This document shows positions 27,170-35,205 of a stretch of 64,000 nt of DNA, in pieces. The notes under the pieces were generated by a model, which saw nothing but the letters and a program-made list of their open reading frames with translations, made no database searches and was not told the origin of the DNA. The stretch covers positions 38,638 to 102,637 of the forward strand of contig NZ_JACJSV010000006.1 of the NCBI RefSeq assembly GCF_014698335.1. The letters run 5' to 3'. The translations under genes and the position numbers were made by a program. Position 1 is the stretch's first letter, and the number at the start of each line of letters is the position of its first letter. Source of the DNA: Microcystis viridis FACHB-1342 (GTDB lineage Bacteria > Cyanobacteriota > Cyanobacteriia > Cyanobacteriales > Microcystaceae).

Positions 27170-27373
27170 TCATAATTCAAAAGAAAGGTCTGGTTCAGCT
27201 TCTATACAACCGATAAAGTCAGACCAATCTTCTGTTCGCTGCTCTTTCATTTCCTGTGGGTTGGGAGAATATCGTTTTTTGAGAATATCTACAAGTTCAA
27301 GAATAGTCTGTTGTGCGTCGGGGGGAAGGGACGCAATATCTTCTTCAATTGTTTCTAGGTTTATCATTGTCAT
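27170..27373 (-). CDS. Orphan antitoxin-like small protein
   Basis: A 67-residue acidic protein (LETIEEDIASLPPDAQQTILELVDILKKRY...EDWSDFIGCIEAEPDLSFEL). It resembles DUF2281-type antitoxins that precede PIN or RelE toxins. No toxin follows it: about 110 bases with an ATAATTC repeat separate it from the next pair. It is either an orphan antitoxin or the survivor of a broken pair. Two adjacent start codons (residues 1 and 3) are possible. Confidence 0.6.
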   Translation of the reverse strand: MTMINLETIEEDIASLPPDAQQTILELVDILKKRYSPNPQEMKEQRTEDWSDFIGCIEAEPDLSFEL

Positions 27374-27423
27374 TGTTTAAATGCGCGACAGCTTATTCTC
27401 ATTGTAGCAAATTACTGAAACAA

Positions 27424-27729
27424 TTAGGCTGAAACTAATTCAAATTTAACCTTTATTTTTAGGGCTGTAGCGATGAGATTTAGCAACAAAAAAGAGTTTC
27501 CTTCATAGTCAGCATTTTCTAAGGCTTCAATAATAGATTCATCAGTATTAATTAATTCTGCTAAAGCTTTTGTTGAAAGATGATGTGTTTCCTTAATCTT
27601 AAATATTTTTCTGGCTACTTCGTCATCAATACGAGCCTTTTCTAATTCTAATTGACGTTCTGGATTATTAGCATAATAACGTTGGTAAAGAATTTGTAAG
27701 CCATCGGCTGTCGTTTGGTGTGTATTCAT
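27424..27729 (-). CDS. XRE-family antitoxin of a HigBA-type pair (module 1)
   Basis: A 101-residue protein with an HTH region (TKALAELINTDESIIEALENADYEGN) and a C-terminal LIATALKIKVKFELV dimerisation strand. The start overlaps the toxin stop by four bases (ATGA). It likely represses the operon and neutralises the toxin. It is paralogous to the protein at 28533. Confidence 0.82.
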   Translation of the reverse strand: MNTHQTTADGLQILYQRYYANNPERQLELEKARIDDEVARKIFKIKETHHLSTKALAELINTDESIIEALENADYEGNSFLLLNLIATALKIKVKFELVSA

Positions 27730-28100
27730 ATCAACTCCTGAAAATAGGTGTGTAATTCGGGATTTTTTTCAAATTTAGCTTTGTTTTTAATTGCTTGCTC
27801 GATTTCCAGTGGTAGAACTTCTTTTTCTTTAATTATACCATGAGAAATGACCACAGCTTTGTTTTTATAAAAGAAATAAAGAATTCTATAATTTATTCCT
27901 TTAAAATTAACTCTCAATTCATAAATTTTGTCCCGCAAAAAGTCTGCTTCTGGTCTGCGTAATTCATATCCTAGTTCTGCCAGTCTTTGTAATTTGATAA
28001 AGCATTTGTTTTGAGCTTTGCCAGGAAGACTATCAAGCCATTCTATAATTGGTATATTACCTCTTTCATCTTGGTAAAAAATAAGTTGTATTTTTGGCAT
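27726..28100 (-). CDS. HigB/RelE-like toxin (phage Gp49-like, DUF891; module 1)
   Basis: A 124-residue protein with LELR..DFLRDKIYELRVNFKGINYRILYFFYKNKAVVISHG. This is the HigB/Gp49 core, whose basic residues cut mRNA on the ribosome in the characterised relatives. The C-terminal FEKNPELHTYFQEL motif is shared with the second module's toxin at 28822. The gene appears complete. Confidence 0.85.
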   Translation of the reverse strand: MPKIQLIFYQDERGNIPIIEWLDSLPGKAQNKCFIKLQRLAELGYELRRPEADFLRDKIYELRVNFKGINYRILYFFYKNKAVVISHGIIKEKEVLPLEIEQAIKNKAKFEKNPELHTYFQELI

Positions 28101-28154
28101 ATTAAAGCTTTTATATATGTGAGTTTTCTAACAAATGATAAATTAAATAGTGTC

Positions 28155-28544
28155 AAGTATCGAGTTCCCCAAAAGCTGATGTTTACATGAGCAAAACCCC
28201 TAAAATTAGACTTGACAAAAGACCTGAGATTGTTATATTTTACAGGTAACAAGCTTTTAAACGAGAGAGCCACGCCCCACGCACCAATTATATCATTCAT
28301 TCTACCTGAATATCAAACAGGAACTAGAAACCTGTTACTAGGGAGAGATTACTGCGGGGGGGATATTCGGTAGCAGTTAAATAATCATAATAAAAACCAC
28401 TCCAGACACAGTAGCGGCTCTTGTCGGGTGCGTTAGTGATAGCGTAACACACCAATTTTCTTAAGATGCTGCGTTACGGCGCGATCATAGTTTAATTAAC
28501 AAATCTCCTTTAAATACGCGCAAACACGCACCCTACAAGCTACT
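28155..28544. repeat. Long direct repeat, copy A
   Basis: About 390 bases starting AAGTATCGAGTTCCCC and ending CGCACCCTACAAGCTACT. They are repeated in direct orientation at 29398-29885 with more than 90 per cent identity by eye. The second half is a separate repeat block (GGTGCGTTAGTGATAGCGTAAC...GCGTTACGGCGCGATCATA). The two copies bracket the second HigBA module. A chance frame starting MNDIIGAWGVAL occurs in both copies and is not a gene. The antitoxin at 28533 ends inside this repeat. Confidence 0.85.
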
Positions 28545-28829
28545 AACAAGGCTCATTTTGACTCGTTGATTAAGGGCAGTGGCAATTTTTTGTAGCATTA
28601 TTAGGGGATTGTCTTGATAGTCAGCGTCTTCTAGATCTTCAATAACGGATTGCTCAACATGGATTAGGTCGGCTAGTTGTTGTTGAGTTAATCCAGCATT
28701 CATACGAGCGTCATAAATCAATTGTGCGATTTCTGAGTTGAGGGATTCTAGGGCAATTTGTTCTTTGATTGTGGGATCGTCTGCAATCATTTGGTGAATG
28801 ATTTTTACGGCATCTGTGGTTTTAGGCAT
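28533..28829 (-). CDS. XRE-family antitoxin of a HigBA-type pair (module 2)
   Basis: A 98-residue protein with a clear HTH (MNAGLTQQQLADLIHVEQSVIEDLEDADYQDN) and the ATALNQRVKMSLV tail. It overlaps the toxin gene by eight bases. It is a paralogue of the module 1 antitoxin. Its last three codons (SSL, stop) fall inside the dispersed repeat, so the native C-terminus may have been altered. Confidence 0.83.
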   Translation of the reverse strand: MPKTTDAVKIIHQMIADDPTIKEQIALESLNSEIAQLIYDARMNAGLTQQQLADLIHVEQSVIEDLEDADYQDNPLIMLQKIATALNQRVKMSLVSSL

Positions 28830-29214
28830 TGTTTATTTCTCCTTGATAAGTATGAAGTTCTGGATTTTGTTTAAATTGTGCTTTTCTTTGGATAATTCTC
28901 TCGATGTCTTGTGAGGGAACGGCGGAAGTTTTTTTGATAAGAGCATGACCAATAATTGCTATATTTTGACCATGATAAAAATAGAGGATTCGATATTGTA
29001 TGGTTCCCTGTTTGGCTCTAAGCTCCCAGATATCATTTCTGAGATAATCGGCAGCAGGGCGGCGCAGTTCATGACCTTGTGCGGCAAGTTGTTCGATTTT
29101 GGTTATACATTTGGCAAATCCTTTTTTATCAGTTTTGAGTAATTTCTGAAGCCACTCAACAACGGGTGAGATGCCTTCTGCTTCTTGATAAAAGATGATT
29201 TTTGTCTTTGGCAC
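28822..29214 (-). CDS. HigB/RelE-like toxin (module 2)
   Basis: A 130-residue Gp49/DUF891-type toxin: GHELRRPAADYLRNDIWELRAKQGTIQYRILYFYHGQNIAIIGHALIKKT. It shares the ELRRP-D-LR, YRILYFY and NPELHTY blocks with the toxin at 27726, so the two modules arose by duplication or repeated acquisition. It appears complete. Confidence 0.85.
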   Translation of the reverse strand: MPKTKIIFYQEAEGISPVVEWLQKLLKTDKKGFAKCITKIEQLAAQGHELRRPAADYLRNDIWELRAKQGTIQYRILYFYHGQNIAIIGHALIKKTSAVPSQDIERIIQRKAQFKQNPELHTYQGEINNA

Positions 29215-29319
29215 GTTTCTTTTGAAATAGTATGCGATGAAAAATCAATAAATGTAATCAGGTGATGGTGATGGGTATCGAATTGCTGGATATCTCATAA
29301 CCTCGTTGAAAAGAATTAT

Positions 29320-29385
29320 GCGATCGCCCCTTGTTTATCCCCTAAATTAAACTTAGAAATTCCGCGATAATAGACATCAACATCG
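29320..29385 (-). pseudogene. Stray TPR-coding fragment
   Basis: These 66 bases (minus-strand sense) match one TPR unit of the kinase gene at 29912-31525: GCGATCGCCCCTTG..TATC.CCTAAAT, then ATTCCGCGAT. Several bases differ. It ends where the long direct repeat begins and has no start or stop of its own. Most likely it is a leftover of a TPR gene removed by repeat-mediated rearrangement. Confidence 0.65.
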
Positions 29386-29397
29386 TTAAGTATCGAG

Positions 29398-29885
29398 TTC
29401 CCCAAAAGCTGATGTTTACGGGAGCAAAATCCCTCAAATTAGACTTGACAAAAGACCTGAGATCGTTATATCCTACAGGTAACAAGCTTTTGCACGAGAG
29501 AGCCACACCCCACGCACCAATTATATCATTCATTCTGCCTGAATATCAAACAGGAACTAGAAACCTGTTACTAGGGAGAGATTACTGCGGGGGGATATTC
29601 GGTAGCAGTTAAATAATCATAATAAAAACCACTCCAGACACAGTAGCGGCTCTTGTAGTGGACTGTTTCAACTAAAATAGGGCAATAGATTTCGGCTTAA
29701 AGTCTTAGATTATAGAATTTATAGCATTTTTCTAATACACCAAATTAGCTGAAACAGTCCAGTAGGGTGCGTTAGTGATAGCGTAACGCACCAATTTTCT
29801 TAAGATGGTGCGTTACGGCGCGATCATAGTTTAATTATTAACAAATTTCCTTTAAGTACGCGCCTAACGCACCCTACAAGCTACT
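29398..29885. repeat. Long direct repeat, copy B (interrupted by a MITE)
   Basis: Matches copy A at 28155-28544 over its whole length, except for a 105-base insertion plus TA duplication at 29656-29764. It lies about 1.24 kb from copy A. Recombination between the copies would delete HigBA module 2. Confidence 0.85.
29658..29762. mobile_element. MITE with TGGACTGTTTCA ends inserted at a TA
   Basis: 105 bases with inverted ends GTGGACTGTTTCAACTAA and CTGGACTGTTTCAGCTAA (right end in reverse complement), flanked by TA on both sides. Copy A of the surrounding repeat lacks the insert (CTTGTCGGGTGCG versus CTTGTA-insert-TAGGGTGCG) and thus shows the empty site. A TA duplication fits the IS630/mariner type. 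Confidence 0.85.
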
Positions 29886-29911
29886 TAACGGTGTTAACTC
29901 CCTACAATAAT

Positions 29912-31525
29912 TTAATTGGAAACACCTAATTCTTTTAGTCTATCCAGAGAGTTTTGATACCAGGTTTGATTATTTTGTTGTTGATAAAGTTTTGTTGCTT
30001 GGCGAAAATCCTTAATTGCCTTTTCATTGTCATTTAATTCTTTGTATATTAAACCGCGACTATAGTAGGCATCAGCATAGTCAGGATTGAGTTTAATCGC
30101 TTGATTGTAGTCGGCAATCGCCCCTTGCTTATCTCCTAAATCAGACTTAGCAATTCCGCGATTATTGTAGGCAACAGCAAAGTCAGGATTGAGTTTAATC
30201 GCTTGATTGTAGTCGGCAATCGCCCCTTGCTTATCTCCTAAATCAGACTTAGCAATTCCGCGATTATTGTAGGCATAAGCATAGTCAGGATTGAGTTTAA
30301 TCGCTTGATTGTAGTCGGCAATCGCCCCTTGCTTATCTCCTAAATCAGACTTAGCAATTCCGCGATTATTGTAGGCTACAGCATCGTCAGAATTGAGTTT
30401 GATCGCTTGATTTTGATCCGCAATCGCCCCTTGATTATCTCCTAAATTATAATTGCCTATACTGTAAATTGCTAGTCCGATCACCCCCCCAAATACAATC
30501 ATCCCAATGCCGTTATATAGCCATTTACGTCTAGTTATTCCTGATGGATTCTTAATTTTTCTCTGAGGAGGAGGTGAAACGGGGGGAGGTTGTACTACAG
30601 TTCTACTTGAAGGAGGATTATTCAACACTGTCAGAACTTCTGAAGCTGATTGATAGCGCTGACTAGACTTATCTTCTAACATCTTGTTGAGGAGATTCGC
30701 TAAAAAATCACTAATTGATCTTTTTTGCGATTTTAATACCGATTGCCATAACCATCGCCGCTGATTCACATCATAGACCGAATCAGGCAAATTACTGTTA
30801 CTTTGGGGGAAACATCCTGTTAATAAACGGACACAGGTAGCGGCTAAACTATATAAATCACTAGCGGCGACTGCACTGCCCATGATATGTTCATAAGCAG
30901 CATAACCCGGAGTATATAAACCTGTCCCCATTTGGGAGGTTTGCTCTTTAATTCCCCCAAAATCAATTAACATCAATTTACCGTCACTCCGACGACGCAT
31001 CAGATTATCCGGTTTGATGTCACGATGGATCAATCCTTTAGAATGGAGATAGACAAGGACTGGTAATAATTGCTGTAATATTTCCTTGATTTTCTGTTCA
31101 CTAAATCTTCCTTCTCTTTGATACTCTTGAAGCAGGGTTTCTCCTTCAATAAACTCCTGCACTAAATAGAGGGAGTTCCCCTGAGAGAAATAATCATAAA
31201 CGGTGGGAATTTGTTCGTGTTTTAATTCGTCTAATTTTTCCGCTTCTCTTTGAAATAACTCCTTAGACTTCTCCAGAGCAGCTCCCTGCATTTGAGCAAT
31301 AAATTTTTTAATAACCCGGGGTTTGCGATTAAAATTCAAGTCCTTAGCTTTATAAGTTCTACCGAATGCGCCTTCGCCTAATACTCCGACAATGAGATAA
31401 CGGCTATGAAAAGAATATGATTGGCTAGTTTGGCTTAAATTTCCGCCACATCCTTGACAATAGCTATAATGAGTCGGATTTTGAGGATGGGAACATTCGG
31501 GATTGAGACAGTAGAGGATACTCAT
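29912..31525 (-). CDS. Ser/Thr protein kinase with N-terminal zinc ribbon, one TM helix and TPR domain
   Basis: A 537-residue protein. CLNPECSHPQN and YCQGCGGNL form a zinc ribbon (residues 5-30). The Hanks-type kinase domain spans about 40-300, with GVLGEGAFGRTYKA, HRDIKPDN and LIDFGG all intact. After a Pro-rich linker comes one transmembrane helix (about 340-357). At least three 34-residue TPRs (YNNRGIAKSDLGDKQGAIAD) follow, then a diverged one. The kinase would face the cytoplasm and the TPRs the other side. Repeat number may vary between strains because the 102-base units are almost identical. Confidence 0.93.
   Translation of the reverse strand: MSILYCLNPECSHPQNPTHYSYCQGCGGNLSQTSQSYSFHSRYLIVGVLGEGAFGRTYKAKDLNFNRKPRVIKKFIAQMQGAALEKSKELFQREAEKLDELKHEQIPTVYDYFSQGNSLYLVQEFIEGETLLQEYQREGRFSEQKIKEILQQLLPVLVYLHSKGLIHRDIKPDNLMRRRSDGKLMLIDFGGIKEQTSQMGTGLYTPGYAAYEHIMGSAVAASDLYSLAATCVRLLTGCFPQSNSNLPDSVYDVNQRRWLWQSVLKSQKRSISDFLANLLNKMLEDKSSQRYQSASEVLTVLNNPPSSRTVVQPPPVSPPPQRKIKNPSGITRRKWLYNGIGMIVFGGVIGLAIYSIGNYNLGDNQGAIADQNQAIKLNSDDAVAYNNRGIAKSDLGDKQGAIADYNQAIKLNPDYAYAYNNRGIAKSDLGDKQGAIADYNQAIKLNPDFAVAYNNRGIAKSDLGDKQGAIADYNQAIKLNPDYADAYYSRGLIYKELNDNEKAIKDFRQATKLYQQQNNQTWYQNSLDRLKELGVSN
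30070..30390 (-). repeat. Near-identical 102-bp TPR-coding tandem repeats
   Basis: Three consecutive 102-base units inside the kinase gene differ at only a few bases, mostly within the codons for residues near the NPDYA/NPDFA position. Each encodes one 34-residue TPR. The extreme DNA identity points to recent expansion or ongoing homogenisation. Confidence 0.85.
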
Positions 31526-31629
31526 AAATCATCTGGAGAAATTTGATTAAGTACCTAAAAAAAATTGATGATCTCATTGAGAGAAGATGTGTAGGCTCCC
31601 TTAGGCGGTCACAAATCCCGTCAAAAAAC

Positions 31630-31720
31630 CAAAATTAACAATCCGCCGTAACGCACCAATTCTATCATTAATTCTACCTGAATATCAAACAGGAACCAGA
31701 AGCCTGTTCCCCGGCAGTGG
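31630..31720. repeat. Partial copy of the 28155/29398 repeat
   Basis: CGTAACGCACCAATTCTATCATTAATTCTACCTG, the AATATCAAACAGGAACCAGAA block and CCTGTTCCC match the middle of the long direct repeats. The remainder of the repeat is missing. It sits between the kinase gene and the coiled-coil gene at 31724. Confidence 0.6.
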
Positions 31721-31723
31721 AAG

Positions 31724-32044
31724 TTAGGGGTTGCTAACAGGGGGAACAGTGATGACAAAGCGGATGACAGTTCCGATAACTGCTGTTGCCAAGATGGTGA
31801 TTAATGCCCAAATTTGGGCTTTCTGGGAGCCTTTAATCTCTTTTAAATCACCTTGTAAGGTGTTGAATTCTCCCTGTAATGCCTTGAGATCTCCCTTTAC
31901 TTCGGCCTCGAATCTGACTTGAACAATCCTGATCTCTGTGACATCTTTCTGGAGCGCGTCTAGCTTCTGATTGGTCTCTTTAAGATTCTGATTAATCTGG
32001 TCTAGGATTTTTCCTAAATCGGTTTCGATGGTGAGGCCGCTCAT
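31724..32044 (-). CDS. Coiled-coil protein with C-terminal membrane anchor
   Basis: A 106-residue protein. Residues 8-78 form a heptad-rich coiled coil (LDQINQNLKETNQKLDALQKD..., then LKALQGEFNTLQGDLKEIKG). A single transmembrane helix follows (IWALITILATAVIGTVIRFVI). The layout resembles XhlA-like or CCDC90-like small tail-anchored proteins. Function unknown. A 40-residue gene lies 12 bases upstream on the same strand. Confidence 0.7.
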   Translation of the reverse strand: MSGLTIETDLGKILDQINQNLKETNQKLDALQKDVTEIRIVQVRFEAEVKGDLKALQGEFNTLQGDLKEIKGSQKAQIWALITILATAVIGTVIRFVITVPPVSNP

Positions 32045-32055
32045 GGGTTAGACTC

Positions 32056-32178
32056 CTAATTAATTGGTGCTGTTGTTTCTGACTTAGATTTCAGTGTTTG
32101 AACAAATTGTAAAACTTTTTGTTGCTTTTCCGGTGTCAGTTCTCGCCATTGTTCAAGTAGTTCTTCTTCTTTACCCAT
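32056..32178 (-). CDS. 40-residue hypothetical protein
   Basis: MGKEEELLEQWRELTPEKQQ...VLQFVQTLKSKSETTAPIN. The pattern (WxxLxPEKQQxVLxFVxxLK) is that of the short DUF2281-like proteins common in cyanobacteria, often antitoxin-like. It starts on ATG and ends 12 bases before the coiled-coil gene, so it may be the first gene of that pair. Confidence 0.55.
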   Translation of the reverse strand: MGKEEELLEQWRELTPEKQQKVLQFVQTLKSKSETTAPIN

Positions 32179-32330
32179 AAATACCTCGCTCTTCAATTAT
32201 GAATTGTTTGGTTTTGAGCAAGGCTCATTAATAAAAACCACTCCAGACACAGAGGAAACAAAGATCATATCATTTTGGGTTTGCGGTGGACGTTGTAGAA
32301 TAGAGAAAACCTACTGCGCTGATAGATACC

Positions 32331-32561
32331 ATGCCCTCTCCTGCTATTACCACGATCATCAAGATGGTTGAGTCTCTGCCTGATGAGCTTCAAGAGCAGT
32401 TAGTAGAGTATGTTCGAGCTTATATTGCAGAAATTGAAGAAGAAAAACGATGGGATCAGTCGTTTAAACAGACGAAGAATAATCTAGTCGCAGCAGCACG
32501 GAAAGCCAAAGAAGATATTGCGGCAGGATTGTCCGCACCGATGGATTATGAGCAGCTATGA
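32331..32561 (+). CDS. Antitoxin of a RelE-type pair
   Basis: A 76-residue protein starting MPSPAITTIIKMVESLPDELQEQLVEYVRAYIAEIEEEKRWDQ, a DUF2281-like antitoxin pattern. It overlaps the toxin start by four bases (ATGA). An AT-rich upstream stretch after a repeat end presumably holds its promoter. Confidence 0.78.
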   Translation: MPSPAITTIIKMVESLPDELQEQLVEYVRAYIAEIEEEKRWDQSFKQTKNNLVAAARKAKEDIAAGLSAPMDYEQL

Positions 32562-32821
32562 ATTCCGCGACATTGCCCTCATTTTGGCAGAAGTATCGCG
32601 ACTTGAAACCAGCAGTCAAAGCCGGAGCCAAGAAAGCATATCGGTTATGGGTAGAGAATCCGTTTCATCCATCGTTACATTTTAAGTGTATTGACAGCGA
32701 CGAAGATATTTGGTCAGTGCGTGTAACGAAGAGTCATCGAGCTTTGGGAGTGCTGTCAGGGGATACAGTGACCTGGTTTTGGATTGGCGATCATGATGAG
32801 TACGAAAAGTTTTATTCGTAA
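32558..32821 (+). CDS. RelE/ParE-family toxin
   Basis: An 87-residue basic protein. The RelE-fold elements are PSFWQKYRDLKPAVKAGAKKAYRLW, HFKCIDSDEDIWSVRVTKSHRALGVL and TWFWIGDHDEYEKFY. The terminal HDEYEKF motif is typical of these cyanobacterial RelE toxins. It should be a ribosome-dependent mRNA interferase by family. It appears intact and coupled to the antitoxin. Confidence 0.85.
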   Translation: MNSATLPSFWQKYRDLKPAVKAGAKKAYRLWVENPFHPSLHFKCIDSDEDIWSVRVTKSHRALGVLSGDTVTWFWIGDHDEYEKFYS

Positions 32822-32839
32822 AACACAGGAACTACAAGC

Positions 32840-32910
32840 CTATCCCACTCGAACTTTAAAAACCCCCTTGCCACTCTCCTATACTTTTTAAACAGTATTT
32901 AGTATCACTC
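32840..32910. repeat. Partial MITE related to 4761-4880
   Basis: In reverse complement it reads ATACTAAATACTGTTTAAAA, AGTATAGGAGAGTGGCAAGG and GGGTTTTTAAAGTT. This is the left half and centre of the ATACTAAATC element at 4761, with a reduced heptamer array. The other end is missing. Confidence 0.55.
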
Positions 32911-32932
32911 CCTCATAATGACATTCGATAAA

Positions 32933-34357
32933 CTAGATGGCATAGCGACTTTTTTCGGAAGTATCAAAGTGAGCAAGCGTAATTTTTTTGGCGAAGAGAG
33001 AAGTTTTTTGCGGCAAAAAAACAGAACGTTGCCGGAAATATTCGCCAAAATATTGACGGTAGAGAGGACAACTGACTCGGCAAAACTTACCTTGTCGGTG
33101 AACCAGTCCGAGACTTTCTAGGTGAAAAGCGGCAATTAAGTCAATTTCTATGTCTTTTTCCGCCATCACCACCTTAGCAAAGATAGCCGCTAAATTGCCC
33201 TTTAAGTATTGCAGATGCGAAAGTAAACGTTTAAGATGGTCTGCAAAAATATTATTTTCCTCGCCGATAGAAGTAGCTAGAATGGTTTCTAGGGTACAAT
33301 CACCCCGAACAATATGATAGCAAGCAAGACGAATTAAATAGGGATTACCCCCTAGAAATATCCGTAATTTTTCGGAGTCAAAATTCTGATCTAATCCCTG
33401 TCTTTGACTTAATTCTCTTACTTGTGCGCTGGTAAAATTAGGCAATTCGATCGGTAAACCAAGACTAAAAGGAGATTGATAGGTATCTGAGGTTTTATCA
33501 AGCTCCTGTGCAGGGGAATAGGCAACAATTAAACGTAATTTTTGCCAGAGGGGTTTGTTTTTGCCTTCCTCGTGCCAGAGGTGCAGAATACTAAAAAATT
33601 CTTCCCTTAGCTGTGGATAGGGGAAAAGATATTCAAGATCATCAAAGGCAATCACTAAAGGTCGATCGAGATGGGAGAGAATATGCTTTTCTAGATAGAT
33701 TTTACAGTTAATTTTACCCCCTAAGAATTCATCCCAATCCTCTGGGAGATGATTATCTAAATCTAACTGGCGACTAATACTAACACAAAGCCAGTGCAGC
33801 CAGTGATTTAAGTCTTGAAAAATTGATCTTTCTGCTAACCGAAAACTGAAATAAAGCGTATGGTATTGCTGTTGTTGTGCATAATTAATAATTCTGGTTA
33901 TCAGGGAAGTTTTTCCCATTTTTCTGGCCGCATTAATCCGGATCAGACTGCCTCCGCGCAAGATCTCTTGATAACAAGTCTGTTCCAGATTGTTTCTGTT
34001 AATATAAAAGGGGGAATTGAGGGGGACTTGTCCCTCTGGTAACTCAGGCAATAGTTGAGGATTAATAGTATCAGTTTCTGGTAAGTTAGGACGATAATAA
34101 TCGCTATTTTCTAAAGTTAAATTAAAAGCTTGAAAACAATGTTTCAGTGTTTGTTTATCCACTCCCGATTCACAAGCAAATACCTTCATCAGAGTATCTA
34201 CCCCTAAAAGAGTTTTCTCGCTGAGGACTTCTAGGGTGAAGCGATAACCACGATTATCCCGATATTCCGCTTCTTGTTTAGCAGTAAGTAATTTTTCTAG
34301 TCCCGTGGGGGTGAGGATAACCCCGCGTCTGCGGCGCTGTTTTTCTGGTTTTTTCAT
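32933..34357 (-). CDS. AAA-like domain (STAND-type ATPase) protein with N-terminal HTH-like region
   Basis: The ATG at 34357 (MKKPEKQRRRRGVILTPTGLEKL) is preceded by AGGGAAAA and is preferred over one 12 codons earlier. The N-terminal ~90 residues resemble the small helical domain that often precedes AAA_35 modules in cyanobacteria. The ATPase has NAARKMGKTSLITRI (Walker A variant) and LVIAFDDLEYLF (Walker B). The C-terminal region is a winged-helix-like effector or linker (SLGLVHRQGKFCRVSCPLYRQYF). A partner is not evident. It could be a signalling or defence ATPase. Confidence 0.82.
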   Translation of the reverse strand: MKKPEKQRRRRGVILTPTGLEKLLTAKQEAEYRDNRGYRFTLEVLSEKTLLGVDTLMKVFACESGVDKQTLKHCFQAFNLTLENSDYYRPNLPETDTINPQLLPELPEGQVPLNSPFYINRNNLEQTCYQEILRGGSLIRINAARKMGKTSLITRIINYAQQQQYHTLYFSFRLAERSIFQDLNHWLHWLCVSISRQLDLDNHLPEDWDEFLGGKINCKIYLEKHILSHLDRPLVIAFDDLEYLFPYPQLREEFFSILHLWHEEGKNKPLWQKLRLIVAYSPAQELDKTSDTYQSPFSLGLPIELPNFTSAQVRELSQRQGLDQNFDSEKLRIFLGGNPYLIRLACYHIVRGDCTLETILATSIGEENNIFADHLKRLLSHLQYLKGNLAAIFAKVVMAEKDIEIDLIAAFHLESLGLVHRQGKFCRVSCPLYRQYFGEYFRQRSVFLPQKTSLFAKKITLAHFDTSEKSRYAI

Positions 34358-34547
34358 GATAGTTTTTCCCTGTCCTGAACTCAAACTCTGCACCCCTAGA
34401 GGTTTTGAGTTTCCTATAGACTTATCCTCAACAGGGAAACAATCAATTCCGTAATTTTACTGATTTAGCCATCGAGAACCTAGAAGAGCCTAACCAGACC
34501 ACTTATTTTCTTCTCCGTCTGAGTTATTTCTGGGATAGGGGTAAATC

Positions 34548-34895
34548 TTAGCCTACTTGCTGACGATAGATATTCATTTCTAGGCTATCTTCCCCATAAA
34601 GATCCTCAATGTGTTGATGACAACAATCGATCGCAAATTGATCGAATTCTCCCGGTGCAATTTGATACATTTTGGCAAAAATATCGGGTTGAACACGACA
34701 AAATTCTGGTCTCTGGTCATAAATGGTACAGAGACGGGTTTGGCGATCAAAGTTTATACACCAACCCCCTTCCCCCACCATGCTGAGATATTGAGTTAAT
34801 TGTGCGGGAGTCAGATATTCTTCTAAGTCAGGACGCTCATCGGGATTTAGTTGACAACAAGCTCCACAATTTTTAATACATTTCCAATTGGCCAT
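34548..34895 (-). CDS. YkgJ-family cysteine-cluster protein
   Basis: A 115-residue protein with the zinc/iron-chelating pattern KNCGACCQL near the N-terminus, GWCINFD, TRLCTIYDQRPEFCRV and DCCHQH. This is the CxxCxxxCC-type cluster family (PF03692) of unknown exact role. Single gene. A tRNA-Val gene lies about 160 bases upstream of its start. Confidence 0.9.
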   Translation of the reverse strand: MANWKCIKNCGACCQLNPDERPDLEEYLTPAQLTQYLSMVGEGGWCINFDRQTRLCTIYDQRPEFCRVQPDIFAKMYQIAPGEFDQFAIDCCHQHIEDLYGEDSLEMNIYRQQVG

Positions 34896-35052
34896 ATAAC
34901 CGGTGTGCCGCGATGAATTAATCCTAGTACCTACTGACTAGCTTACTAGCAAATAGTCCCTATTTCCCGTTCCAGCAGCAATTACCCTCAATAGTTTTAA
35001 TCTCAACCTGCGATCGGGAGTGAAAGCTTGACAAGGCAAGAATCTAATAAAA

Positions 35053-35124
35053 TGGGCGTTGTAAGGGTCGAACTTACGGCATCCTGCTTGTAAGGCAGGC
35101 GCTCTACCACTGAGCTAAACGCCC
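35053..35124 (-). tRNA. tRNA-Val (anticodon UAC)
   Basis: The 72-nt cloverleaf folds cleanly. The acceptor stem GGGCGTT/AACGCCC has discriminator A, the D-arm is GCTC..GAGC, the anticodon stem is CCTGC/GCAGG with loop CTTACAA (anticodon TAC), and the T-arm is GTAAG TTCGACC CTTAC. The 3' CCA is not encoded. Confidence 0.96.
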
Positions 35125-35205
35125 GAATTAATTTCGTACTTTCTCAGCATAACATATATTTTCAAAAAAGTATATTATTTTTTTGAGCGAGTTAATTTTT
35201 TTCCG

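Noticed and set aside
28043..28300. Minus-strand frame starting MNDIIGAWGVAL (also at 29342-29533)
   Set aside because: It lies within the long direct repeats, overlaps the HigB gene and diverges at the repeat edges; not a gene.
30070..30390. Regular 102-bp repeats considered as a CRISPR-like array
   Set aside because: They are in-frame TPR codons of the kinase with no spacers.
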